Below, in pieces: positions 11,502-23,510 of a DNA stretch of 64,000 nucleotides (positions within the stretch are counted from its first letter, which is position 1; the number at the start of each line of letters is the position of its first letter). The notes beneath the pieces were generated by a model that was not told the DNA's origin, made no database searches, and worked only from the letters and a program-made list of their open reading frames with translations. The stretch spans positions 57,306,023-57,370,022 of the forward strand of contig QCXZ01000003.1 of assembly GCA_025024175.1 (NCBI GenBank). The letters run 5' to 3'. The position numbers and the translations under genes were made by a program. Source of the stretch: Rhyzopertha dominica. Its lineage: Eukaryota > Arthropoda > Insecta > Coleoptera > Bostrichidae.

Positions 11502-11797
11502 TCTGCACATCATTTCGAGGGAATACACCCTCATCTTCAGGTAAAAGTTGTAAAATAGTTATACATTGGTACATTNGAATTTAAAAATTATATATCTTAC
11601 CTAATAAAGTACAAAAATTTAATTTTAAGTCAAAACAATCCAGTGGATTACACTAAATAAACTAAAAGGTTACAAATAAATTGGATTGTTTTGACGTAAA
11701 ATGTTTACACTTTATTAGGTAGGGTATATTATTATTTTCTAACTTCCAACAGACCAATCTATATCTCTTTTACAACTTTCAGCTGAAGATGAGGGTG
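11502..11797. repeat. PLE-like inverted repeat with hammerhead-like motif
   Basis: A 300-bp imperfect hairpin. The outer arms are 11526-11555 and 11767-11797 (CACCCTCATCTTCAG against CTGAAGATGAGGGTG plus TTTTACAACTTT). The inner arms pair around 11596-11640 with 11683-11723 (CTTACCTAATAAAGT, AAAACAATCC). On the minus strand at 11540-11502 the motif CTGAAGATGAGGG, six bases, CCCTCGAAATGATG has an exact CTGANGA, a 5-bp stem and GAAA. That is a hammerhead-like layout with one extra base before the stem. No protein remains. Confidence 0.55.
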
Positions 11798-11879
11798 AGT
11801 CGCAAACACCAGACAGAATTTCGTGTAAAAGCTAAAACGACTGAAGTGCATGACGATTGACCCCGACGTTAATGTGGGC

Positions 11880-12403
11880 CAGTGTTGCTAGTTACTTTTT
11901 TCTCGATGTACAAGGTAATTGTTAAAAATATACTAGATTTGTGTAAAATGTACTAGATTGTGCAGCAATATCTGACGCTAATATCATATAAAGTATACAT
12001 TTTTAAAACATGAAATCAATACTCAATAGATACGAATAAATAAAAAACTACTTCGTGGACAGATGTTTCAATGCTATGCTAACAATGCACAACATATAGT
12101 TATACTCCTCAAGTAAAATGAAACGTAGACCAAGCAGTATAGTGGAACTTATGGGACCATTAATCATGTTCTAATTATTTACTCAATCCTAAAACCTTAT
12201 ATGCATCACCTAACTTTTTATTTTACCCTCCCAAAATAACTAGAAAAAGAACTATTTTTTAAGTTACTTACTTACTTGTAGTTACTTAGTTAAGTTACAT
12301 TCGTAAGTAAGTATCTAGTTACCTGAGTAACTAAAGTTACTATCTATTAAGTAACTATGCAAAGTAACTTAGTTACATTTCAAAAGCAACCTTTCCAGCT
12401 CTG
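11880..12403. mobile_element. hAT-like MITE with GTTAC subterminal repeats
   Basis: The left end, CAGTGTTGCTAGTTAC, resembles a hAT terminus. The right end, read in reverse, begins CAGAGCTGGAAAGGTTGC, a common hAT-type end. Between 12260 and 12385 there are many GTTACTTA/TAAGTAAC copies in both orientations, like the subterminal binding repeats of hAT elements. There is no coding region. I could not find a matching 8-bp target duplication, so the boundaries are uncertain. Confidence 0.4.
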
Positions 12404-13514
12404 CTTATACACCGTAAAAAAAGATTTGTTTGTACTATCTTTCATTCCTAGGTTAACCCTTTTTTAATCTTATTTGACTGCATTGATCTAGCGTTATGGC
12501 CGACACAGCTAACACAATTTTCGCACGGGAATCTGTCGTACATCCTAAAATATGAGCGGATAAAAAACGTCTAAGTGTACTATAGAAACAGCAACAGCGC
12601 AAGAATGAGGAAAATGACGAAAATCATTACTCTGTCAGACTAACAAATATACACACGAGCTGTAACCATAAACTCTAATTTAGTGGCTTACAGCCAAAAC
12701 CCCAGCATTATTAGCCATCAACAAAATTCCCAGGAACCTTTATATACGCCAGCCAACAAAAGACAAAATTGTATGTGGAGATACGGGAACGTTGACCATC
12801 AGTGAGTAATGACACCAAAAAAAAAGTTTGCAGCGTAGATTGTGAAAGCAACCTTTTAGCCCAAACTTTTATGCAAGCTATAGTTTATTATGGCAATTTA
12901 CTTCCTGGTATTATTATATTCAAGACAAAATTATGTTTATTAGCTAGACCTAGGACTACGGTTATGTGATTCGCTCCTTTATTCTTTATTAAAGCGTACT
13001 CTTCTCGGTAGTTTATCGTTAGTACAGGGGAGAGACGAATACAACGGAGCACAGCAACAAAGGAGAAATAAAGCTGCGAACTTTATTGTTTAATGTATTT
13101 GTTCTATTACCTAGGCATCTTTTTCATACCGCCATTTTTAGAGGTTGCCAAGTTTGAACTAATACATGGCGAGTTTAGTAACTTCTAGTTAGCTATCCTA
13201 GTTGTTTGTTTTATTGATGCTCTAATTAAGTGTCTAGAACTAGATATTGTAATATTCTACATTGATAATCTTATCAGACTCTTAAAACTGCACCCGGTGT
13301 ATTCATGCATACTGGAAATAAACCTTGTCTGCTAAGGTCATAATCTAAAAATTTTTGCGGAGAAGAATTTGAGTGCGGTTACTTTTCCAAAATGGTCTGT
13401 TTACTTTCACTCATGTAAGACAAAATTTATTTGCTGAAATTATGCAAGCTAAAAAAATTACGTTCTCATTTTAAATTTATGGAAGGAATGACGGCGAAAT
13501 TTGAACTTGATTAT
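12404..13514. other. No recognisable feature
   Basis: AT-rich, non-coding, no terminal repeats found. Confidence 0.5.
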
Positions 13515-14660
13515 GTATTTTCTAGGGCTGGACAAAGTACCTTTAGCGGTATATTGTATAGATACCACCTTGTCGTGGTATTCAAGTATTCAAAAGTATC
13601 GAAAATACTCAAAAGTATCGAAATATCGAAGGTATTCAACCAAAATATTAAATGGACTGTAAATATCGAAGCATTAATATCGGCTGGGCGGATTATCAAT
13701 ATTTACTGAACATATGGCTACCTTTACCCGTATCGAGTATTACAATATTTTAAAGTATGAGAATCAAAATATAGGCGGTGTTGAATGTAATGAAAATAAT
13801 AAAATATGAAGCAATACAAATTTGGAAGAGTATTACGTTTCAAAAAAATAGAAGCGTCCAAAATATTGACAGGATCAAAGATATTGAAGGTATCGAAATA
13901 TCTGATTAACTTAAAGTATAAGAAGAGTCGAAATTATTGCAGAATTCAGTGGTATTAGTGGTATCAAAGGTATTGAAAGTATCAAAATATCGAATTAATT
14001 TAAAGTATGAGCAGTATCTAAAGTTGTGCAAGAAAAAAGCGCTCTCTTTCGGTAGCGGCATAAACGGATCCGTTCCAGTCGTGGCTCAGGGGATTTTTTG
14101 CGCTAAATACAATAATCTAGTGTTATTGCAATAATTTAACCATTCATACCAGTGGCGGCTGATGAGGGAGGCCTGCGGAGCGCCGCCCTCCCTACGCAAA
14201 TGACCAGGTACATCAAATTGAATTAAATTAAAACATTTATTTACATTTACATCTAATGTTCTAATATACATATTGTTGGTTATTACCCATAGGTATTTAA
14301 TTTACAATCTTATATAGATTTGCGTTCAGCGCCTGCACTGCGGGAACCCGCAAGCCATCTGGATGCACTTGCCTGTCGGCTACCGGGCGGGCTGATTCCT
14401 GAAAGCCCAAATCGTTTCGATGCCCATGTAATTCTGTGGCCAATGCGATGGAAATGGCACGCGTCGACACGCGATTCTAATTAAGTGGAATTTCGGGCTT
14501 AGTTTGTTCAGCCCGAGACACGAGCGCGCATTCCTGCAAATAATACACCCGAACTAAGCGGTTATTAAGCAAAAAGCACCTGTTTTTTTTTGTGGAAAAT
14601 TGTGTTCAAGACAAACTATGAGGGTGTGTGATTTAATTAAATTAAACTTCAGTTCTCTGA

Positions 14661-14920
14661 AAGTAAGAATTTAGGATGGCATGTCAGGCTACAGGTCACT
14701 TCCTTTAGGAAGTAGTTCCCGTTAAGGCAGCTAGGTGGCTTTGTCATCATGTCAGTGTAATGCTGACAGATGGCATTGCCATCCTAAATTCTTACTTTCA
14801 TCATACCATTGCTTTAGTATATAAGCAAAACCAGTTCTCTGCACTGATGAGCTGTAATGACAGCGAAATAGTACTATCTGCAGTTGGTTGAGGTGTAGAC
14901 AGCACAGCATAGACAAGCAT
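14661..14920 (+). mobile_element. Hammerhead-ribozyme element, solitary copy B, with 13-bp TSD
   Basis: A 260-bp element flanked by perfect TTCAGTTCTCTGA at 14648-14660 and 14921-14933. The first about 20 bp are an inverted snap-back of the body (AAGTAAGAATTTAGGATGGC), matching TGCCATCCTAAATTCTTAC at about 14775-14795. The rest is sense: TGTCAGGCTACAGG body, then the ribozyme. The 5' strand of ribozyme stem I is deleted relative to copies A and C. It lies inside the inner hAT-like element and so is the youngest of the three nested insertions. Confidence 0.85.
14839..14884 (+). ncRNA. Hammerhead ribozyme with shortened stem I
   Basis: CTGATGA at 14844-14850, stem II GCTG/CAGC, GAAA and palindromic stem III are intact. 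Predicted cleavage is after C14878. The distal stem I strand and internal loop on the 5' side are deleted, leaving only about five pairs (CTGCA/TGCAG). The catalytic core is therefore present, but the tertiary contact that speeds natural hammerheads is probably lost. Confidence 0.75.
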
Positions 14921-15517
14921 TTCAGTTCTCTGAGTTTGGCGGACACAATAAACATTAAGGAAAAAAAAACGCCCTGTGCCTGCATTAAATTTAAATCAAG
15001 TGCAATCCAGTTACCAAAAATCGAAAACGATTTACCAGAAAGTTTGATGTAAATGTTGTTATGCGCGGATGGGAAGAGACAAATGCGTTTTTTTTTTGTT
15101 TTGTTTCTTTATTGTTTGGTGGCGATGATAACTGGACATTTCTAAGAAACAAAAGAAAAGTATTTAAAATAGGAATATTTTTTGTATTATCCAATCAGCG
15201 CCCCCCAGATAAAAATGCCACCAGCCGCCACTGATTCATACCAACTTTGATACTTTAGGTACTTTCGATACTTCCATACTTTGGATTCTTCGATACTTCT
15301 GATGCTTTAGGTACTTTCGATATTTCGATACTTTAGATACTTTCAATACTTTTGAGTAGTATCGATACTGCACCGTTATCGAATATCGATACCTGTTTTA
15401 TGCTATCGCCCAACCCTAGTCTTTTCTCGTCAGATTAATCGTATTATACTCAATGCACACTAACCGTCGATTCATGAAATTGTCAACATGAGGTAAATTC
15501 TAGGCACTATTGCAAAC

Positions 15518-15735
15518 AACACTTGGTAATGTTTCAGATTTTATTGAGTTTAACCTCTTACATGTTTCGGCTTATTAGACCTTTCTCAAAGAGTTTACAA
15601 AACGNAACGGTAATGTTTCAGATTNTAATGAGTTTAACCTCTCAGTTTNGTTGTGTAAACTCTTTGAGAAAGGCCTAATAAGCCGAAACATGTAAGAGGT
15701 TAAACTCAATAAAATCTGAAACATTACCAAGTGTT
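15518..15735. repeat. PLE-like inverted repeat with hammerhead-like motif
   Basis: Near-perfect arms of about 85 bp (15518-15601 and 15651-15735) share AACACTTGGTAATGTTTCAG and the GCCGAAACATGTAAGAGG block. The centre repeats part of the arm directly. The sense motif at 15663-15692 is TTTGAGAAAGGCCTAATAAG followed by CCGAAACATG, that is YTGA, short stem, GAAAC. I interpret it as inverted PLE terminal repeats with the coding part lost. Single ambiguous bases at 15605, 15625 and 15649 lie in the centre. Confidence 0.5.
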
Positions 15736-16268
15736 ATAATTATTATATTATTAATAAAATGTTTCATTTAGCGCCGTCAAACAAGTCAATTGAAGTTATT
15801 AAAAATATTATTAAATATATTAAATTAAATTAAGTATTAAATTAATTAAAGTTTAAAACATCGACCTACAATATGCAATTTTGGGTTATTGAATTTGATT
15901 ATCAATCAAAAGTTGTTAAGATATATAAGGTGGATTAAATTAGAGATTTGAGCGTCATTATGGATCAAAGATAATGATTAACGCCTCATATACAGCATAT
16001 TTTTTGTGTTCATCCGTCTAGTATGTCGAGTTTTTTTGCTGCAGAAATATAAGTGGTTTAAAAAGTAAGGACTCGTAATAATTCTTTATTCTCCTTTGTG
16101 ATGTTAAAAATGGAATACTGCTCTCCTCTACCACATCGTACTTATCGAGCGTGTTCGGAAAACGTTTTGTAGATACTTGTTACGTATAGGACAAATCAGC
16201 ACCTGCATTGTGGTTTTGAATATGTGTAGGATGTTGATATATTCTTGTGCAATTTTAATGTGTATGCA
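15736..16268. other. No recognisable feature
   Basis: Very AT-rich, with TATTAAAT-type low-complexity near 15790-15850. Nothing coding. Confidence 0.5.
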
Positions 16269-17684
16269 GGATGTTTCACGAATGATAATGACCCTGACGA
16301 AATTAAAAATGCAACCCAAAATATATTTGCAGAGGTAACATTGATAATTGTTAATTGTCTTAAAAAATATAAAACGTAGAGAGCTGTATAAATTCGTAAA
16401 GTTTGACATAAACTTTAATCATTTGCTTTAAGTAAATTCGGTATTGTAAAACAAATTTTATTTTCGAAAAATGTTTCTTCAATAACATCAATGTAATAAA
16501 TGCTCAAAATCTCGCTCTCCGCTGTTTTCACAAGCTTGAATTCGTGCCCAAAACGAACTTTTTTTTAACATGCATTAACATTTCTGGAATGATGGATCTA
16601 CATGCATCACGTATTTTATTTTCTAAATGTTCTACACTTTCAATTGGTGTTTGGTATACTTGATGTTTTACCATTCCCCACAAAAAAAAAATCCAAAGGA
16701 GTAAGGTCTGGGCTTCTCGGTGGTCAAGGATTAATTGAACCTCTTCCTATCCATCGGTTAGGCAAAACCAAATCAAGATGATTTCGCACTATTCTATGAA
16801 AATGCGCAGGTGCCCCATCTTGTTGGAACCATAGATCATGTCTTACTTGTAAATTTACATTTTGGACAAGTACCGGTAAAATGTTTCTTAAAGAATTTAG
16901 ATAAGTATTGCCGTTTAAGCTATCGCGAAAAAAATAAGGCCCAACAATTTGATTCCCCAATATTCCGCACCAGACATTCGTCGAGTAGATAGTTTGAAAA
17001 TGTCCTTCTCGAATCCAACGTATATTTTCTTGCGCATAATAATGCATTATTAGAAAATCTTACTTCATCTGAGAAGCAAATGTCATAAAATCTCACATTC
17101 AAATTTTGGTGTTCTCGAAAAAAGTTACAAAAAGCCTGTCTTTTAAAATAATCTGTATCCTTTAAAGCCTGAACCAATTGCAAGTGATACGGATGAAATT
17201 GATTGCCTTTAATTATTCGGTGTCCTGAAGGCAGACTAGTACCCTTGAGACTACCCTTTGACTAATATGAGGATTTTCGTCAATCATTTCCAATACTCTA
17301 ATTTCATTGTCAGGGCTTGTTGCTGTTCTTTCTCTTGATTTTTTCATTGGTGCCCAGTTTGTCCTTAAAGTTAATTCAAATCTCTTGAAAATTGCATCGG
17401 CATTAGCTCTTCTATTTGGAAAACGTTGTCTGTATAAACGGGCAGCAGCGGAAGCATTTTTCTTGCATTCACCATAAATCAAAATCATGTCTGTTTTTTC
17501 ATCATTTGAATACATTTTGACTTTTAATAAATACAGTGACAGCAACCATAGCTTTTAGCCGTCATGGATTCCCAATTTATTTTTAAAATAATACCATTAT
17601 GTAAAATAACCACATTGGCTATGAGAATGTATTTTGAGTTGCATTTTTAATTTCGTCAGGGTCATTGTCGTTCGCGAAACATCC
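16269..17684 (-). mobile_element. Mariner-family DNA transposon with 55-bp TIRs
   Basis: The terminal inverted repeats are 16269-16323 and 17630-17684, each beginning GGATGTTTC from the outside and differing at only a few positions. The length is 1416 bp, about right for a full-length element of this family. It carries a single decayed transposase on the minus strand. The expected TA duplication is not unambiguous at the boundaries. It is the best preserved DNA transposon in the window, but inactive because of frameshifts. Confidence 0.85.
16560..17545 (-). pseudogene. Mariner-type transposase (DUF4817-like HTH + DDE), frameshifted
   Basis: On the minus strand the N-terminus (17513-17260) reads MYSNDEKTDMILIYGECKKN then ARLYRQRFPNRR, the helix-turn-helix block of a widespread insect transposase family. 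Next come PHISQRVVSRVL, then LVQALKDTDYFKRQAFCNFF (about 17180-17120). The first catalytic Asp block is ICFSDEVRF. NVWCGILGNQIVGPYF and LWFQQDGAPAHFHR contain the second Asp. NRWIGRG, then a stop in place of the usual residue, and PPRSPDLTPLDFF contain the third acidic region. At least two frameshifts, an indel in a poly-T run and in-frame stops disable it. All motifs occur in family order. Confidence 0.85.
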
Positions 17685-20600
17685 ACTATTAGCTGCTGCA
17701 AAGGTATATTTTTATCTGATCATCAAGCTTACACTGTTCTTAATTGTAATTAGTTCTAATTTTAGCTACCTTTGTAATATGTAAATATTTAATTATGTGT
17801 GTTTACCCTTTACAGACACTCTTGGTCTATTGAATAATAAAACTTATTATCATCATTCTGTCTTGCATTTTATAAAAAAAAATATATATATCTATAACTT
17901 TTAAATAAAGGTCTGAGTTATAGGAAATCTAGGTCAAATTTAGTCTTCCCTCAGCTGTTTTACTTGCGCATTTTAAACGGTGATATTAGAAAAATTCAGA
18001 GAACAATCTGAGGGTCAAATTTTAACACTCACCCTCAAACGCACCCCGTGGTGTTTATAAGTGAATGCATTTGCCAGGCGTGTACAAGCCAGAATCGAAT
18101 GCCGCTAATAAATTTTCGTTCGCTTCCATATGCCGTTCATCGTGTGGTTCTGCACCATCAATCAATATACATGCGTGTTTGGTAATGGATCACGCGAACT
18201 TTTTCGACTGCTGTTGCTTTGCCAGCAATTTCATGAAAATTAAGATCCTTGATCGATTGCTTACCTACAGATGCATGCCTAATTTATTTTTTATTTGAAA
18301 TATTACTGGTTAGAACATCAATGGGGTTGCGAAACATACATATGTGATTACCAAATAAATGTAAAGAAAATTACAAAATAGAAAACACATATTTAAAGCA
18401 GAATATTTTGATATGAAAGGAACTTAGAATTGACAAAAGATAGGTGCATCACAGAAATATGTATGACCGAATTCGGAAGCAAGCCAACACACTATATTAC
18501 TAAGTAAAGGTAAAAAATGGTTTGTTTTTGAAAACGTACATAGTTCAGCTAAGGATTTTCAGACGTGCGCCTATCAACAAAAAAAGTTCTAGATGGCTGT
18601 ATCTTCTATATACCCGTAAGTTTGACGTGGACACATGTATATTAGATATAACTAGTAGAAGAGGTAGCTAACTTTGAGCTAATATTAATATAACAAAGAT
18701 TAATCATTCAAAATATTTTCACTTCATTAGACTTTTTTGCTTGTCTTTTCCTATACTATTCATACACTGACTGTAAAACGTCATAGTTCATATAGTAGAG
18801 CGACTGCAAGGTGGTGCATACTTTTTTAAAAAATAGCTGGACAATCGGCAATATAAGGTTTCTGTGTTTACAGACCGTACCAACCTGCCTCGCAGTTCAT
18901 AAAGCTACCGCTAGATGACTTATTGGCGATTTTTACAAAAAGACCCCCAAAATGCGGCGTAAAAAATTCAGATAGCGTATCAGCTTGTCAAATAGCACAC
19001 TCGAAATAAAGCTCAAATCGTATAAGTGGCGTAGAACTTTCAACTACATAAAAGCAAGTGAATATAATTACCACTATTGTAAGCAGCATGTTAGACGTAA
19101 AAATTAAGCAAGCTTTTGTTGACTTCAAGTCCTTGCACAGCGTATGTATTTATTTAACGTATAAAAGAATACCAAATCGTGGAGCAATATTCTATTACCG
19201 CAAGTACTAAAAGGAAGTATAATACGTGTAAGCCATTCAAGTCGGGCAGTCATAAATTCATTAAATTGTTTATAATAGATGATAGTGGACATGTAAAAAG
19301 ATGGTTTTCACGTTTTCTACTGTATTTGAATGTCCTACGAAAACCACTCCATTAAAAGCACCTCACCACTGTATCCTATTTAAATCTATGATCTATATCT
19401 GTAATAACTTTTCTAAACAATAAAAAAAATAGTTTCAGATCGTCTGCAAAAACGGTTACTTAGAGTTCCGAGAAATCTGCTTAAATAGTATAATAAAAAG
19501 ACTAGTTTCACAAGGCACCAATTTGTTATAATAATAATATTATTATAATAAAGTGCATATACTTGGACTTGGACATTAATATAGTTTCGTTATTAATTGT
19601 AGCATATGCTAATAATTCCTTTCGTTGGTTAGTATAAAAAAAGTATTTAAGTACATGAATATTCAAGTCAAAGATGAACTATTTTAAAACGCTTTCCAAA
19701 GGATGTGACGACTTAACTGAAAACTATTACTTTGCATTATTTTGTGCCTGTCAAATCACGGTCGGATTTGAGGCGTCAGACAAGCTGATTGTAAACACAC
19801 GTGGTTTTGTAAACGTTATCATCTTATGCCGGTGTTGAATTGTTGTGTTTGTGTTTGGTGATGCTAACAACGAACGATAAACAAAAGGAAACAATCGCAA
19901 CTCATAAAGAACAAGTTTACATATGATTCAGATCAGCTGTCACTGTACTGTCAGTGGTCAACTACGCGATGTTTCTATTTACTCCGATTATTATTTATCC
20001 CTCCCTTTTTAACACGGTACAACCAGATTGTTCGCTTATGACGTCACAACTCAAGTTATACGCAANGTTGAAAGAAACAAAAGAACCCGTCAATTGTGAA
20101 AGCTAAACTACTAACTAAACACAGTCACATAAAATACCTTATAGTAATAAAACCACTGCCACGCAAAAGAGAAGATTTTTTCCTGGATACAGGTTCATTT
20201 TCATCTTCAGGTTGTGCATTAAAGTCAATTTTTTGTACTATTAGTTCACTTGAATGACTGGATACAATATTTTCACCGACCTTAATATTTATTTTACCAA
20301 GTCGCAAGACATTCTAACTTTTTCAGAATTTTAATTTTGCTCTAATTGGCAGAATCTGTGTGCAAAAAATTTCATATTTTTTATACTTTAGGAAACACTT
20401 GATATACCAACCTATGTATTTCTGTAATTAAGAAATTGTACATTGTACTTGTACAATGTATCTTCTGTTTAAGACTTATATATAGATAATAGATCTGTAA
20501 TGCGAACCAAAAGATCAATATTGGTAAATTTAACTACAAAAAAGCTATAGCGCTGGACATAAAGGAATTTTAATTTGAAAAGCAGTTCAGCAATCAGAAG

Positions 20601-22912
20601 GTAATAATATTATAGTTTATTTGATATATTATTAGAATAGAATATTCCTAAACTTTTATAATGCATCGCACGCTGTTAGGTATCAAATCAGAAATGTTTT
20701 ATTACTACTTCTTTGCCATCACCTCTCCGCTATTACAGATCCATTTGCAATACTGTACTTTTGGCAGTTTCACATACTTGATAAATATTGGACAACTTAG
20801 TGTAAGAGAGTAAACTAATATGATTGAACTCCAATTATTGTATAGTTTGGTGTTTGGTCTCCCCTCACCCTCAGCTAGGTTTGATGAAAGCAAATCTGAT
20901 GACACTGTCTGGTTCTGATAACGCCGTAGCGTTTTTATGTAATTGACTCACTAATCGTCTTTAAATCCTCTTTCAAAAACGTCAACATCTTTCCATGATA
21001 AAATGTCCAGTTTTGGTGGCAGTAGTAAGGTTGTAGCCCATATTTTTTATAGTGCCATATGAGTCTACGTGAAAAAATTGTATGCCCGCATTTTCTTTAT
21101 AATTTCCAAATCCCTTAGTTAAAGTTTTAAAAACGCTGAATGGGCTATAACCCCATTCAAAATCCATATCGTTAGATGATGGGGTGTTTTCTGATTTTTG
21201 TAGGTTTTATATCAGTTTCTAGTAGCCACAATAATAACTCGGAATAGAGGACATTACATTGAACCCTCTCTTTTTATAAATTCGTATTTGGTAAAACCAG
21301 AACTAATAATTGTACATTTTCTCATCTGTAATACAAATTTCTATTTGTAGTCTGCCACACGATTCCTGCACTTTTGCACCGTGTTAAATTAAAGCTACCG
21401 TATTACCGATCTGTTTAGTTAGCTAGCTCCCCCAATTTGTTATTCCATCCCAAAAAAATTACCGCTGCACGCAGCTACTAGATCGATATGCAATTTCCGA
21501 GTTGGCAAACGAACAAATAGCTCTAATCTGTATTACACAGTTCACATACTAGGGATTACTCAGTAATACGTATCGCTGTGTACACGCGTCCTGGGAAAAC
21601 CATTTATATCGATATCTTCCTTTTGCACTTGGCAATAAGTTACTTTCGAATTTAGAACGGTCCGGGAAATAAGATTAATTTCAAATCAAGAAGCGCGAAC
21701 TTTACGTTCAACACATCCAAACTTCGACCGGGATGATGAACATTAATCCTTCCGGTGCACGAACTTGTTTTCCAGGATACTTTCGTCCTTCCACTACTCA
21801 TAAATTACTCTCAAACTGATGATGCCTATATCGATTCGTTTTATTCGCTTGCACGGAAGGACCTAGAATCGAATGCCGACGATTTAGGGGCAATAAACTT
21901 CCCCAGATAGCCAAGCAACATCTCTGAGAAATGCATTGAAGCTCTTTGCAAATGGCAGTAAAAGTCTATCCTGTTTTATGTCTTCTCTGCATACTCGCCT
22001 CCCAACCCATTCTTTAAGAGTATCCGCAATTTAATGGATAAATGTTAACGTAACATATAACACGAACCTACTGGAGAAGTCATTAATACGTTTTAAAATG
22101 TCAGCGCTGCAAACATACATTGTTATCAGCTTACTCGAACAAGTTTATTTTAAAAAGAGCTGTTGCTTAAAGGAAATTTCACCTTACAAAACTAATGCAT
22201 TTTGGGAAATTGTTCTATTTATCTTGGTTTTAGTTATAGTTATAGTCAACCCCACCCCCAATAAATTTAATCGAATCTGATATCTATAATAAAATCAGTC
22301 ACACCTTTTTTCTTCTTGATTTAGAATTGGTGGATAAACGATATTGTCAAAGTAAAAAAAGAGCATACATTCTAAATTGTCTTAGTTGTCTAGAAATTTT
22401 ACGCTTTTATCTGCGTATGTGTGCACAAGTGATGTAATAAAAAATCTAATTTTTGTATTAATAAAATTTTATTAACTTGGAAAACTTAATTTAACTCAAT
22501 AATTATTATTTTTTATTATAATGGGATACACTTTTTACAGTTATCAAACTTATGGCAGATGAATTGAATTTTTACTACTGACATTTAAATTTTGCGGGAG
22601 AATGTCTGTTACTTATAACCTGATGAATAACAAGAAAGCCGAAATCTTGTTAGCAAGTGTTGGAAGCACTTATAGCTTTATTGTCATTATTCTTTCCTCT
22701 AAAAAATTTTGGGCCAGTTTTTTAGCATATTTTTTACCTCATTTATGAAGTAAAAGTGCTGTTATCCGCACTTTGTGAGTCTGATGTCTGTCACACTCGT
22801 ATGTTGAGAACGGCTCAACGGAAAGGGCTCGTTGACGGCTCTTTATATTGGTCTTAGCCTAGCGCTGATCAACATGATTATCTTATTTTTTGCTTTCTAT
22901 AAGAAATTTATC
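17685..22912. other. Long AT-rich stretch without a recognisable gene
   Basis: No family motif found on either strand. A minus-strand open frame at 20307-20125 and another at 21167-20982 are short and unidentified. The second is followed by stop-interrupted sequence and could be an old coding relic. A GACGTAA-free GC-moderate zone at 21380-22020 is unique sequence. At 22620-22651 a CTGATGA precedes a perfect AACAAGA/TCTTGTT hairpin with GCCGAAA in its loop, considered and not accepted as a hammerhead. Confidence 0.5.
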
Positions 22913-22913
22913 T

Positions 22914-22960
<47 letters not shown>

Positions 22961-22987
22961 CAACAAAAACAACAACAACAACAACAA
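22914..22987. repeat. Compound (AAT)n/(AAC)n microsatellite
   Basis: About 14 AAT-type triplets followed by AAC/ACA triplets, ending directly at the first hammerhead unit. Either it is the target into which the array inserted, or it was generated by the insertion. Confidence 0.9.
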
Positions 22988-23088
22988 TGGCTTTGTCATC
23001 GTGTCAGTTCATTGCTAACAGATGGCATTGCCATCTATTTTTTTACTAACATCATACCAAACCTTTGGTATAGAGACAAAACCAGTTT

Positions 23089-23165
23089 TATGCCATACTG
23101 TCTGCATTACTACAATCATGAGCTGTAATGACAGCTGGTTGCAGTGCAGGCAGCATAGCAAAGAC
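23089..23165 (+). ncRNA. Hammerhead ribozyme, deleted core (unit 1)
   Basis: Stem I strands CTGTCTGCA and TGCAGGCAG and stem II GCTG/CAGC survive. CTGATGA has become ATCATGA and the GAAA-stem III-cleavage segment is deleted. It should not cleave. Confidence 0.7.
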
Positions 23166-23408
23166 ATGCATTTTTATGTATGTCGGTTCTTGCCCGTCAG
23201 GAAGAAGTGGCGTGGGGGCCTGCTATCAGGTTGATATATGCAGGTGCATGCCAACTTGTCAGACTACAGGCCACTTCCTTTAGGAAGTAGTACCCCTTAA
23301 GGCAGCTAGGTGCTGTAATCGTGTCAGTTCATTGCTGACAGATGACATTGCCATCTATTTTTCCACTAACATCATACCAAACCTTTGGTATATAGGCAAA
23401 ACGAGTTT

Positions 23409-23510
23409 TATGCCATACTGTCTGCATTAGACCTAATCTACACTGACGAGCTGTAATGACAGCGAAATGTATATATCTGTAGCTGATTGCAGTGCAGACA
23501 GCATAGCATA
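23409..23510 (+). ncRNA. Type I hammerhead ribozyme, complete core (unit 2)
   Basis: CTGACGA (position 7 is freely variable), stem II GCTG/CAGC, GAAA and stem III ATGTATATAT, with predicted cleavage after C23477. Stem I has CTACA/TGTAG next to the core and CTGTCTGCA/TGCAGACAG distally, with TATGC/GCATA outermost. The proximal and distal helices differ in sequence from copy A yet stay paired, as expected if folding was selected before the copy died. Confidence 0.8.

Larger units (their letters stand above)
14150..15233. mobile_element. Inner hAT-like element with perfect 8-bp TSD
   Basis: The left end, CAGTGGCGGCTGATG, and reversed right end, CAGTGGCGGCTGGTGG, form terminal inverted repeats. 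They are bounded by perfect ATTCATAC copies at 14142-14149 and 15234-15241. The length is 1084 bp including a 260-bp hammerhead insertion, so the original element was about 0.8 kb. It contains a GC-richer block at about 14320-14560 and no transposase. It must have inserted into the outer element after that one arrived. Confidence 0.8.
13523..15418. mobile_element. Outer hAT-like element with TATCGA-rich termini
   Basis: Termini are TAGGGCTGGACAAAGTA on the left and, reversed, TAGGGTTGGGCGATAGC on the right. The flanks GTATTTTC (13515-13522) and GTCTTTTC (15419-15426) form an 8-bp target duplication with one mismatch. Both subterminal regions consist of many short ATCGATAC/TTCGATAC/AGTATCGAA repeats in both orientations, probably transposase-binding arrays. 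There is no transposase, so it is non-autonomous. It has been split by a second hAT-like insertion at 14150-15233. One end of the same family lies at about 60810-60939. Confidence 0.65.

Noticed and set aside
20125..21167. Minus-strand open frames as exons of an unknown gene
   Set aside because: Short, stop-interrupted and unrecognised. A weak acceptor-like site at one edge is not enough support.
22620..22651. CTGATGA followed by GCCGAAA, suggesting another hammerhead
   Set aside because: No stem II closes directly on GAAA. Instead a perfect AACAAGA/TCTTGTT hairpin encloses it, and there is no stem I partner or NUH site in the right place.
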